Assembly (NCBI GenBank): GCA_914767715.1
Contig: OU612072.1
Span: 6,326,001-6,390,000 of the forward strand
Source of the DNA: Membranipora membranacea
Taxonomy: Eukaryota > Bryozoa > Gymnolaemata > Cheilostomatida > Membraniporidae
Length of the DNA stretch: 64,000 bases
Reading direction: 5' to 3'
In this document: positions 51,990 through 61,302 of the stretch, piece after piece
Position numbering within the stretch: the stretch's first letter is position 1
Layout: each line of letters begins with the position of its first letter
The notes under the pieces: model-generated
The model's database searches: none
Seen by the model: the letters and a program-made list of their open reading frames with translations, nothing else
What the model was told of the DNA's origin: nothing
Made by a program: the position numbers and the translations under genes

Positions 51990-52520
51990 CTATTTCTTCT
52001 TTTTTTTACCTTTCTTTTTTCCACCTTTCTTTTTATCCTTTTTACCTTTCTTCTCAGACTTATCTTTTGGTACAGGTATTGAGTAGTCAGGTATGATTGG
52101 AACTTCATTGATTTCCGGCCATTCATCAGAAAATACTCCCTTCTGTGCATTGTAAAGAACCTTATACACAATAGACCCATAATTAGTTAGTTGAATTGGT
52201 GTGAATCCCTCATGGTTTGGCTGATTGAAACGAGCTCCTTGACTCAAGAGTAAGACTAGCATCTCCTCATGCCCACTCATAGTTGCTATATGGACTGGTC
52301 TGTGTAGCTGTTTGTTTGGATGCTCTTTGTCAGCACCATATTCTATCAGAAGCTTAGCAGCTTTCACGTGATTGTATTTCACTGCCAAGTTTAGTGGACT
52401 ATTCCCATACTCATCAACAAAATCCATCTGTACTTTACTTTTGAACAGCTTTCTCAACAAACTGATATCTCCTTTACTGGCAGCTTCTAACATTCGGTGA
52501 CTTAGAGGTTGAAATGCCAT
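51990..52520 (-). CDS. Small ankyrin-repeat protein with lysine tail, intronless
   Basis: A 176-residue protein in a single open exon, started at the ATG at 52520 because it has G at -3 and +4; the reading frame upstream of it has no ATG. Ankyrin repeats run from about 6 to 125: a first half-repeat (LEAASKGDISLLRKLF), two clear repeats with NSPLNLAVKYNHVKAAKLLI (40-59) and RPVHIATMSGHEEMLVLLLS (74-93), and a weak last one with GFTPIQL. Ankyrin repeats act as protein-binding scaffolds; no enzyme motif is present. The last 25 residues are almost all Lys with some Gly and Asp. The gene is divergent from DRC8, with 310 bp between start codons. Lack of introns among multi-exon neighbours could mean a retrogene. 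The general layout recalls small proteins such as ANKRD66, but I cannot assign orthology. Confidence 0.8.
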   Translation of the reverse strand: MAFQPLSHRMLEAASKGDISLLRKLFKSKVQMDFVDEYGNSPLNLAVKYNHVKAAKLLIEYGADKEHPNKQLHRPVHIATMSGHEEMLVLLLSQGARFNQPNHEGFTPIQLTNYGSIVYKVLYNAQKGVFSDEWPEINEVPIIPDYSIPVPKDKSEKKGKKDKKKGGKKKGKKKKK

Positions 52521-52830
52521 GACAAAAAACACTGACAGCAACCAGATGTTATAGGGTCAAGAGCTCAAACTCAGTAATTCATTTTATCAGTCATGTTGTC
52601 AAGCATTTGTGTACACTGCCATTTTAAGTATTAAACTGCAGAAAGTAGACAGGATATGCTGCAGATTAACACAGCAACGCTTTGGTTACAGGTCAAGGTC
52701 AACTTCCCAAGTGTGTAAATTTACAATACATTTTGTAAACCTTTGATAAGAATTTGATACATACACACCTCTACACTGTCCAATTTGCAATCAGTAGTAT
52801 ATTGTAAACTTCTATTTTGATCTTCACATA
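52521..52830. promoter_or_regulatory. Putative bidirectional promoter of ankyrin gene and DRC8
   Basis: The two start codons lie 310 bp apart on opposite strands with no other ORF between them, the arrangement of a shared promoter. There is no obvious TATA box at a fixed distance from either gene. Confidence 0.5.
52690..52701 (+). promoter_or_regulatory. Nuclear-receptor-type motif AGGTCAAGGTCA
   Basis: Two AGGTCA half-sites lie directly head to tail. The inner TCAAGGTCA is the extended half-site bound by ERR and NR5A monomers. It sits between the two divergent start codons. Binding is inferred only. Confidence 0.4.
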
Positions 52831-52882
52831 ATGTCTGAGCCAGATCTGTCTGGGAATGAGGGTGGAAACAACCAGGAAACAG
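52831..52882 (+). CDS. EFCAB2: DRC8 exon 1
   Basis: Encodes the acidic N terminus MSEPDLSGNEGGNNQET. The donor is AACAG|GTGAGT. The start is chosen as the only ATG in frame before the splice. Confidence 0.8.
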
Positions 52883-54757
52883 GTGAGTTGTGTGGGCAGT
52901 GTGGCTGAATCAGAATGGTGGGCTGCCTCTTCTAGAATAGTCACAGTGAGGTCAATTGGAACAGGTTGCCACAGGTCATCACAAATTGATCATTCATTAC
53001 CATCTGAAGGTATTCTCTCAGCTATTTCAATAATCTTGAAGTATACTGCTGTGTGAAAATGTGTATAATATCCAATCAGTGCATGAGAGAGTTTATTCTC
53101 TTGGAGTGGACTTGTGTGGTCTATCCCTGTTTGAATTTTCTTTCTCCAAAGAGTATAATCAGAATTATTTATTCACATATTAGAGGCAGCAGTGCAAAAA
53201 GTCCAGAAACAGATAGAGGAAGCATTCGATATCTTCGATCATGAGGGAAACAAAACTGTAGATGTGCGCGAAGTCGGTACCATCATGAGGTCACTCGACT
53301 TTTGTCCGACTGAAAATGAACTGAATGATGTATTAGCAGAGGTAAGACTATCAGGGTGTTAGCCATCGGCATGTATGACAAAGTGCTATCTAGTGCTTGT
53401 GTCACACTGAAATGATGGGCCTTTGTGTCCGACTCTGATATATGTTACAATGCGAAATTAATGTTTGCTTTATATGTTTGATCCTATTGTAATTTGAGGC
53501 CGGGTTAGATTTCATTTGCTCAAATTATGTATGTTGGTATAGACTGAGAACCCAGAAGTGGTCCTAATTTGGTTTTTTTTGTGGTGCCATGTTGCAGTTT
53601 GTGGAGCTGTGTCAGTGATCTATAAATATTGAATACCGTTATCAGTGTATTTTAATGTTAATTTTAATTTTAATTTAATGCTTCTTATAACAGAGATGAA
53701 AACTAATATTGATTGTTGAACATCTTCTGGTTTCTAATGCACTTATGATATTCTCCATCAATTTAGATTGAAGAAGAAGATGCCACTGGGTACATTAGGT
53801 TAGAGAGATTCCTTCCAGTCATGACTTTAGCTATGATGAATAAAAATTACCGGCCTCATCCCGAGGATAAGATACTTAAGGCCTTCCAGACACTTGACCA
53901 GGAAGGCAAAGGATATCTCACTCAAGATATACTCAAACAGTTCCTCACATCTGAAGGTGGGTTAGACTGAGATACAGACTTACCTTAGTATTGACATGGT
54001 CAGCATTGTACTTTTTCAATACAAATGTATGCGGACAAGCATTTTTGCCCCGTAGAATCAGCACGGTGAAGCTCATCATGAACTTGATTCAACTATTCAG
54101 TGTTGTGTTTAGAAGAAATTTCGCACAATGATGGGCATTACGTTTCTCTAGTCTATCCCGCTTTGATGTATAAAAACAGACGCAATGGAAAGGTTTGGAG
54201 TTTTCTAGTCTGACTTTGTCAGAAGCCATCTCCCTAAAGCATTTCCACAACAGCTCATTCAACCATACCTTAGTTTTGAGATGGTCAGCATTGTATTCTT
54301 TCAATACAAATGTATGCATACAAGCCAATGATTGTTTGGAATGCATCTAGTCAAACCCAACCTACAACCATCGAAGATTACACTATGTATGGTTCTCTTT
54401 ACATTACCACCTTTCATGTCAATGACTCAAAGGGTAGTTTGTTTGCCAGGGGGGCACTGCTTTTCTCCCATCTGTTGAGTGAATCATGAGCTATGGTTAT
54501 CTTGTAAATCTTTGTCCTGATTGGTTGGATGGAGTAAACCCACAACCACTCAGAACCAACACTTCCTAGCTTCCCTTTCATGCAGCATCAAAATATCTAA
54601 TTTCATAATCATTTAAGTTAACTCTATAATTTTAGGTGAGCCGTTCAACGATGAGGAAATTGAAGAGATGATGTCAGTAGCATTAGATGATAAAGGAAAT
54701 ATTGTATATAAGGAGTATATCCCTCTGATGACTGTAGATGAGAACTTCACTGCGTGA
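52831..54757 (+). CDS. EFCAB2: EF-hand dynein regulatory complex subunit 8 (EFCAB2), 4 exons
   Basis: This is an orthologue of EFCAB2/DRC8, an EF-hand protein of the nexin-dynein regulatory complex that links outer doublets in motile cilia and flagella. The exons are 52831-52882, 53184-53341, 53767-53956 and 54636-54757; phases agree and give 173 residues, close to the family length. Key matches are FDHEGNKTVDVREVGTIMRS (35-54), CPTENEL, TGYIRLERFLPVMT (77-90), NYRPHPED and the C-terminal GEPFNDEEIEEMMS, then TVDEN. The four EF-hands (first loop residues 36-47, third 114-125) lack several canonical Ca2+ ligands: for example Lys in place of the central Gly of loop 1 and Ile at the last position of loop 3. 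Strong Ca2+ binding is therefore doubtful. Finding this gene implies an animal with motile cilia or flagellated sperm. Confidence 0.93.
53184..53341 (+). CDS. EFCAB2: DRC8 exon 2: EF-hand 1
   Basis: The acceptor is ATATTAG|AGGCAG. Encodes the QIEEAFDIFDHEGNKTVDVR helix-loop and LDFCPTENEL. The donor is GCAGAG|GTAAGA. Confidence 0.93.
53767..53956 (+). CDS. EFCAB2: DRC8 exon 3: EF-hands 2 and 3
   Basis: The acceptor is CAATTTAG|ATTGAAG. Encodes GYIRLERFLPVMT and LKAFQTLDQEGKGYLTQDIL. The donor is GAAG|GTGGGT. Confidence 0.93.
53981..54326. repeat. Repeat composite A-B-A' in DRC8 intron 3
   Basis: A block of about 60 bp with CTTAGT, ATGGTCAGCATTGTA and CAATACAAATGTATGC occurs at 53984-54041 and again, same direction, at 54269-54326. 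Between them is a block of about 205 bp (54042-54248) that recurs at 55155-55356. The layout resembles a small element with terminal direct repeats. Confidence 0.65.
54514..54570. repeat. Fold-back repeat family A, degenerate copy 5
   Basis: CCTGATTGGTTGG and CCACTCAGAACCAACACTTC are decayed versions of the family A arms. Confidence 0.45.
54636..54757 (+). CDS. EFCAB2: DRC8 exon 4: EF-hand 4 and stop
   Basis: The acceptor is AATTTTAG|GTGAGC. Encodes EPFNDEEIEEMMS, then IVYKEYIPLMTVDEN and a short FTA end. TGA lies at 54755-54757. Confidence 0.93.
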
Positions 54758-55154
54758 TCGAAGTTAAATCTGATATAAAAAAACCAAGGCTATATACGGA
54801 TATCCTTTCAGTGGAAAATTGATTATACACCATGTTATGCTTCTCTCCACGGTCTCTTATAATCATGTCAAGGTGTTACATTTTTGATGGCAGCAAATAG
54901 TATTGATGACATATTTACCTGTTACAGCAATATAATAATAATGAGCGCACATTTTTTCAAAGCTGTCAGTTGAATACCAAACATATCTTTCGGCCGAGAG
55001 TGATTATATTCAATTTACCATCGGGAATGGTGATTAAAAATTTGATCTATTTTCTATATCTCTCATTGAATAACATACAGTGAAAGAATAGTTGAGTTTT
55101 TCACTGATTATTTTGAAGAAATACTATTATACATGATCTTCAAGTTTATAATTT

Positions 55155-55356
55155 TTGCCCTGTAGAAACAGCACGGTGAAGCTCAACATAAACTTGATCC
55201 AACAGCACAGTGTTGTGTTTAGGAGAAACTTGGCACAATGATGGGCAATAAGTTCTTCTAGTCTATCCCGCATAGATGTATAAAAAAAATCGCAATGAAA
55301 AGGTTTGAGGTTTGGAGTTGTCTAGTCTGACTTTGGCAGCAGCCAACTCCCTAAAG
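55155..55356 (+). repeat. Second copy of block B
   Basis: Matches 54042-54248 along its whole length, including AGCACGGTGAAGCTCA, CACAATGATGGGCA, TAGTCTATCCCGC and TAGTCTGACTTTG. It lies about 400 bp past the DRC8 stop and has no flanking A blocks. Confidence 0.7.
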
Positions 55357-55572
55357 CAGTGGGTACTCTACTCTCTGGGTTGAAAATTGTTTTGAGATTT
55401 TTTTGCAATTTCGAGATCAAATTATACAGAAATATGGATCTGTAATAGTATGATTGATATCTGGTCAAAAGAGACAACTTGACATTGTTTCTGAACAGAA
55501 TCCAGTGAGAACTGTGTTCTAAACTTTCCCCCCTAAATTTTTTACGTGAGCTCAGTTCCCATCAGAATTCCC

Positions 55573-55607
55573 ACCATAGATATAAAAACGTTTTTTATAT
55601 CTATGGT
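55573..55607. repeat. Perfect palindrome with 16 bp arms
   Basis: ACCATAGATATAAAAA and TTTTTATATCTATGGT are exact complements with almost no loop. It lies downstream of DRC8 and could form a cruciform. Confidence 0.75.
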
Positions 55608-56128
55608 TCCCACTCACTCAGAGCACTGGATTCATTTGAGGAGTTAACTGAGAAGGAACATATCTATTGTTACTCCTAATTAAACTCAAACTTTTATAAT
55701 CTTAACTTTAATTTAGGTATGTAGAGTGGAACATGAATACCCATTTGAAATGAATCGAAAATATTTCGTATTTCGCACACAATTATTAACAACAAAAATT
55801 ATTGGCCGACGGAAGCCATACATACCTAAGCCCAGCATGTCTCTGATCAAAATCATGTCAAGACAGCTAGCCCAAACAAGTCTCATGAAAATAAATCAAT
55901 ACAATAATAATGGTCGGAGATCTAAATAATTTGAGATGTGAAAATCAGTCCCAAACTAGATTAATCGGACGGTCACCACACCAGTCCCCAATTACATGAC
56001 TGTTTCGAGCTGTCATTTGATGTTTGAATTTTAATTTTTACTGGATGCAATAACCAAATAAAAGAAAATCTCCGGTTTCTGGATTTCATTTACAGATTGC
56101 AAAAACAAAACTCTTACTTGTTATTAAA

Positions 56129-56174
56129 ATGATGCCTGGTCTGTATGCTGAGGACCCTACAGATAAGCAGATAA
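56129..56174 (+). other. Possible start exon of a downstream gene, very tentative
   Basis: ATG opens MMPGLYAEDPTDKQI and runs into GATAA|GTGAGTG, a good donor. It has the look of a first coding exon, but I find no second exon and do not recognise the peptide. Confidence 0.15.
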
Positions 56175-56423
56175 GTGAGTGCTGTTATTTGAAGTTCAGA
56201 GTGTGAAGCGTGTATTTATCCTGTTGACATCAATTCAGTTGGACTGCAGTGATGGTATAGTTGTACACATGTATATAGTTGTTATAATTGTAACATTTCA
56301 CGCTAATATTTGTCCTTAATTAACGACAGAGATTATTATGTCACTAGATGCTACAAGCTTTCATGATCAGAAGCGCTTATTAGATTGCAAAACTGAGTCA
56401 CACTGACTATGGAACAGTAAATT

Positions 56424-56780
56424 TGAGGGTACCCTGACAAATGGACCACACACAAAATGGACCACATGACAAATGGACCACAACTGGACCCCATGGTGAT
56501 TTAGTATAGCTAGATGGCTGTAACTTAACACACATAGACAATGGCATAGTATCAGCTGAAATAGCAAAAAAAGTCAAAAAAATTTTTATTTAACGATAAT
56601 AGCTCTGAAAACCTCATTTTTCGGGGTAAAAATGGGAAAAAAACTGGACCACACTGGACCTCATGGTGATTTACTATAGCTAGAGGTCTGTAACTTAGCA
56701 CACATATACAATGGCATAGTTTTAGTTGATATAGCAAAGAAAATTTCGAAAAAAAGCTTTTAATTTACTATAATAGCACT
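56424..56780. repeat. Tandem duplication, period 170 bp, with short TGGACCACA repeats
   Basis: The block beginning ACTGGACCCCATGGTGATTT at 56483 repeats at 56653 and stays similar for about 130 bp. In front of it, ATGGACCACA recurs three times in 50 bp. No coding role is seen. Confidence 0.75.
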
Positions 56781-57181
56781 GAGCAATGTAGTTAATACAG
56801 GAAAAATCTGCCGGGAACAAACTTGTTCTAATCTTGATGATGGTGAAACTGCTTTTGTTACATCCTTCCTGAGCTCTCTAACAATTGTTTGACTAATTAG
56901 ACCATATTCTCAGTGGGAGAATATGCTTGGAGTGCCTGAATCTGATCAATGCTACAACATGGGAACTAAAGTTGCCTCTACTGTTGTTATTATTATTATA
57001 ATTAGTAAGATGAATGGCGCGGATATTGAAGCATCCTACAGGGTTCGGTACAGGTAACGCTTTATACAATCGTCTCCGTAATAAACTGATTTGTGGCCTG
57101 CATGTTAGCAATAATCGCATTCGTGAGGCATTGTTGAAAGAGGGTGATGCATTAACATAGATTAATGCGAAATCTATAGCC

Positions 57182-57421
57182 ATGACAATGGATGTGGCAC
57201 AAAAGCACCCTAGCTCAGACAATAGCCAACCAGCAGCAAGCAGCTTTAATACTGGAGTGAATAGATTGAGTCGTAAAAAACCTCATGATAATTATAGAGA
57301 AATGCGCATGAAATGTACACGCTGTGCTGGTCCCCACAAGGCTTACAACTGTCCAAATAAACACATGATATGTAGAAAATGTTCTAAAAAAGGTCATTTT
57401 GCTAAATGTTGTAGAACTTGA
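57182..57421 (+). pseudogene. Gag zinc-knuckle fragment of Ty3/gypsy element
   Basis: An 79-residue open stretch with two CCHC knuckles: CTRCAGPHKAYNC (CX2CX3HX4C) and CRKCSKKGHFAKCC (CX2CX4HX4C). These bind nucleic acid in retroelement Gag proteins. The same frame continues upstream past an in-frame TAG at 57158 into a Gag-like stretch, and downstream past a TGA into Pol. Confidence 0.8.
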
Positions 57422-57448
57422 ACTGATGACGGTGGCAAAAGTGGTAAC

Positions 57449-58276
57449 GTGAGTGCTGTAGAGATGGTCTCCACGCCGGAAATCAATCTCGTGGCTGATG
57501 TACGCAAACCGATCGATATACCAATGAAGGTTGAAGGTAAATCTATCAAATTACAATTGGATACGGGATGTGGTTGGAGTCTAATATCATCAAAAGTGTA
57601 CCAGTCAAAATTCAGTCATTGTAAGTTGTCTGCTCGTTCTGACTTGACATTGCATGATTATAGTGGCAATCTAGTTAAAGTCTTAGGTGAGATTTCTGTT
57701 GATGTAGTTTATGCAGCTTGTAGGATAGTAGTACAGGGTAATGGTACAAGTTTGCCAGGTCGAATTTGGCTTTCTCACATACGGTTGAATTGGAATGAAA
57801 TATTCTCAGTACCAATAGTAGGTCAGGTCAAATCTCGTACTCTCAATGAGGTGTTGTCAAAGCATGCTCAGATATTTCGTAGTGATTGCCTTGGTGAGAT
57901 TAGAGGTTATGAGGCTTCTATAGAGTTGAAACCTGATTGTACACCCATATTCTGTAAAGCTCGACCAGTTCCGTTGATGTTCAGAGATAAGTTAGACGCT
58001 GATCTAGATAAACGAGTCTCAGATAGTTCTCTCGTACCTGTTCAGAATTGTAGATGGGCCTCACCACTCGTATGTGTACCCAAGGATCAAGGCAAAAATG
58101 TAAGAGTATGCGCCGACTACTCCATTTCTGTTAACAAGGCTATTGAAGACAATGTTTATCCGCTACCGCTGCCAGATGATCTCTTCACAATGATGAGAGG
58201 AGAAAAATTCTCTAAGATTGACCTCGCATCTGCCTTCACACAGTTAAAGCTAGCTCTCAGCAAATTCTCACAATGA
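57449..58276 (+). pseudogene. Pol fragment: aspartic protease and N-terminal reverse transcriptase
   Basis: Residues 36-46 hold the protease active-site motif LDTGCGWSLIS; GRIWLSHIRLNW follows at the protease-RT linker. The reverse transcriptase begins with ASPLVCVPK, then RVCADYS, VYPLPLPDDLF and FSKIDLASAFTQLKL, the first catalytic block. The frame is lost just after it. Confidence 0.85.
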
Positions 58277-58315
58277 ATACTCCTAAAGGGTTATTAGTGC
58301 CTACCAGGTTGCCGT

Positions 58316-58714
58316 TTGCCAGTAGCAAGTATGCAGTTTCAGAAAGTCCTAGATCAGATTTTGTCAGCTATTCCTAACACATGTTGTTATATCGATGATA
58401 TTCTTGTAACAGGTCCTAATGATCATGAGCACTTGAAAACGCTAGATGAGGTTTTTGATCGGTTGGAAAAACATGGTATCACAGAGAATAAACACAAAAG
58501 TTCGTTCTTGCAGTTGTCGGTTCCATATCTTGGTCATGTTCTCAGTAAATCTGGCATAGCACCCAATGAAGACAGGGTAAAAGCTATAAAAGAAGCTAAG
58601 ACTCCTAAGAAAGTCCAAGAAGTGCAGCAGTTCATGGGAATGGTCAACTACTATGGAGAGTTCATTGAACAAGTCGCTACCAAAGCTGAGCCGTTAAATA
58701 TCTTGGTGTATTAG
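58316..58714 (+). pseudogene. Pol fragment: reverse transcriptase palm with YIDD
   Basis: Encodes FQKVLDQIL, then CYIDDILVTG with the two catalytic Asp of the polymerase site, HLKTLDEVF, YLGHVLSKSGI and VQQFMGMVNYYGEFI of the thumb. It stops at the RT/RNase H linker because foreign sequence starts at about 58709. Confidence 0.85.
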
Positions 58715-59307
58715 TTGACGATAAGCTGCGTTTTAATGATCATGTGCATGGTATAGTTTCAACTGCCTCTCAAAGGATGTATGTAGTCAGGAATTTTGTA
58801 TTTTTAAGCTCTAAATCACTATCAAATATGCTTTTTGAAAGTTTTATTGTATCACGAATCTCCTATTGCTTACCCATTATTGCTTGTATGCTGTTGACAA
58901 GCAACGCCTGTGTAAAATTTTCACGGACGCTATTAAGTTAGGCATTGAACATCCCGACATTTATACCATGATGGACAATCAGACACGAACACTATATTCG
59001 CTATATTCACGATGAGGATCATTTCATCAATGATTTGTTGAGTAAATGTCCATCTGGCAGATACCGTACAGTAAAACATAGAAGCTCACTGGGGAGAGAC
59101 TGTTTTCTGCTCCATATCACTCTTATTTTAAACGAAATACTTTTTTAGACTGGGATTTGATTTTTTATTCCTTATTCGCTTTTTCTTGCTGATTCAAAGT
59201 GCCAGCAATTACACTGTATTTCGCGACTCATTTTTTTCTTTTAATAATGCTGTCAGCAGGGAGAATGGAAGGTGTCAGTGATAGTAATAAAATCCATCCA
59301 TCCATCC
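58709..59307 (+). mobile_element. 5'-truncated non-LTR (LINE) 3' end
   Basis: Starting with LGVLVDDKLRF, the translation matches the C-terminal region after the reverse transcriptase of CR1/L2/RTE-like elements: a DHV..I...ASQRMY helix, ISYCLPIIA, then after frameshifts IFTDAIKLGIEHPDIYTMM and KCPSGRYRTVKHRSS. The segment ends in AATAAAATCCATCCATCCATC, a short tandem repeat tail typical of some LINE 3' ends. Confidence 0.7.
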
Positions 59308-59943
59308 AGTACACTCCTGATTAGGCGCATGTGATATTATTACTAAACACTGTGTGTAGCCTCCCAGATATAAATGTTGCCATCATTATCAAGATATGTG
59401 GGATGGGACCGCTCCCCCTATCCATATCCCTTATAATATGATGATCTTAGTCTTTTGTTTGATAGACTAAGTATCGAGATAATACTTCCTCGTTCTAGCT
59501 AAATGATTGCTGTGTATCGCAGCTTGGTAGTTTAGACGCAGCGATAATATTGTGCTAGTAATAAACACAGTATCGTGATGAATTGCTTACTATAAAGTTC
59601 AGTTTTCTGCTTGCTGTGCGTCATTACCAAACTGTGTGGTATGCTAGGAGATTATCTGCCTCACATACGTAGTGCTGCTCAATTGGTTGGTTTAAACAGC
59701 CATATACTTGGAATAAAAAAACAAGCAACGACCAGAACTGTTGGATACTGTCTACATCTGACCTCCTGAGTAGGTGAGCAACCGCTGTCAGCTACATAGT
59801 AAAATACAAGAAGGTAGGACTGCCAAATATTGGGCTTTCAGTTCAGTATGGGCTTCATTGCCTAATACTTTTACTTATGTCATGTCTTCACCCGAGCTCT
59901 TTCTTGCGACAAGTTGTATTGATACTATTGGTTCAGGTTTAAG

Positions 59944-60088
59944 CGCTTAAACGGTGTCGGGATAGCTGATAGTAGCATATCATTATCAACCACTTTCATT
60001 ATCAACCACTTGGTTGGAAAGTGGTTGATAATGAAATGATTCTACAAGCTTTCCCCCCCCCCCCCCGACACCGTTTAAGCGCTTAAAC
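59944..60088. mobile_element. Nested inverted-repeat element of about 145 bp
   Basis: The outer arms AAGCGCTTAAACGGTGTCGG and CCGACACCGTTTAAGCGCTT are exact complements. Inside, ATTATCAACCACTTTC occurs before GAAAGTGGTTGATAAT, forming a second stem, with one extra direct copy of ATTATCAACCACTT. A run of about 15 C lies beside the right outer arm. Confidence 0.75.
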
Positions 60089-61218
60089 TATGTTTAGTTC
60101 ATTTGTTGTGACATGACTGATGAGCATCTATTCAGAAACTACAAATCTTAGTTCATGTACTCAATCCATACCACTGCCAGTATGAGGTTGCTGCATTCCA
60201 CTTTATTGTCTTAATGATAGCATGCCACAACCCAGAGGTGTGCAACGGACAAGTCAATCAAGCCCATTCCTATAAATCTGAAAACTATGTCCCTCCATCG
60301 GGCATGGAACAAATCTCCATGTATGTTGCTGTGCATAATTTCATGCTGTCTGTCAAATGTCCGCCCATGTTTGTCCAATTTACATCCATCCATGCCTGAC
60401 CAGCACAGACTGACTGCCCTTAATATTTCTGCCAGTTCATCATAAAAAATTGTGGTCCGTTCATGCCTGTCAAGTACATAGTGTCCATCCAACTATGTCC
60501 AAACTATGGAGGGACACTGAGTTTGCATTTGTCAAAGCACTCAAATTATATAAATCTAAATATTGTACTGGGTAGCTAGTTATAGTGTTAGGACTAGGAG
60601 CCACAAGTTTGTTTGTTCCTTTGAACTTATTCAGAGCCTCAAGTGATGACACTACTTCGAGCTAGACTTGTGGGCAGACGAGATTCTTTACCATGGCATT
60701 ACAATTTGTCTACAAAGTAAAAAGTTTTTAATATTGATAACTTCCAACATTATTACAATCTCGTAATCTTGTTCCTCAAGGTATCACTCACGGCTAGAGT
60801 TTGAGGTCTCAAATATTTTCGAAAGTTTTGAGCAAATCACCCTTTCAACAACTGTAAAACAAGCCCTTATACAAAGCTGGATACATACATCATATTGGAT
60901 CCCAAAAGTTTTTTGGTAAACCTATCTCGATACACCAAAAAAGATTATGAATCAGAATTTCTGCACCTATGCAATGATTTCAATGTAATTGATGTTCCAA
61001 ACTGTTAATGGCATTTCTGCTTCACTGCTTGGACTCTGTAAAACTTTGCGACCTCTATGGATAAAATTTTTTGATTCCTGTCTTGTGACCTCTGTGGATA
61101 TGGAAAATAACAGTGTACTGACAACCACAAGTTCAGACTCCTATTTTACAGGCACAACGAGGAATTTTGGCTAGTACAGTGTCACAGGCGTTTAATATGA
61201 ATGTTGATTAGGCAATGT

Positions 61219-61254
61219 TATCACAGAGTGAGAATACCTCCTTACTCTGTGAGG
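61219..61254. repeat. Hairpin repeat family B, copy 2
   Basis: TATCACAGAGTGAG and CTCCTTACTCTGTGA face each other, as at 24070-24119. It lies about 50 bp outside the left end of the 2.3 kb element. Confidence 0.65.
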
Positions 61255-61302
61255 TTATGTCATAGGGTTATGTAGAGGTTATCTATTACCAAAGATTATA
61301 AG

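Larger units (their letters stand above)
57058..58708 (+). mobile_element. Decayed Ty3/gypsy retrotransposon: gag end, protease, reverse transcriptase
   Basis: The 3' part of Gag, the protease and most of the reverse transcriptase are present in order. A stop codon interrupts Gag (57158-57160), another separates Gag from Pol (57419-57421), and frameshifts break the reverse transcriptase near 58255 and 58320. The RNase H, integrase and both LTRs are missing, so the copy cannot be autonomous. The 3' side ends abruptly where a non-LTR fragment begins. Confidence 0.85.
59308..61302. other. No recognised gene; hairpins and a MITE
   Basis: AT-rich sequence with short ORFs only. It contains a hairpin at 59446-59471, the nested inverted repeat at 59944-60088 and facing copies of ATGTCCCTCCAT / ATGGAGGGACA at 60287 and 60506. 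Confidence 0.4.

Noticed and set aside
52670-52690. Possible RFX X-box (AGCAAC...GGTTAC) in the DRC8 promoter
   Set aside because: The half-sites are in the reverse arrangement to a true X-box, so it was not annotated.
60211-60492. 93-codon minus-strand frame with a protein-like composition
   Set aside because: It lies in a locally repetitive, partly inverted stretch, with no domain, no splice context and no second exon.
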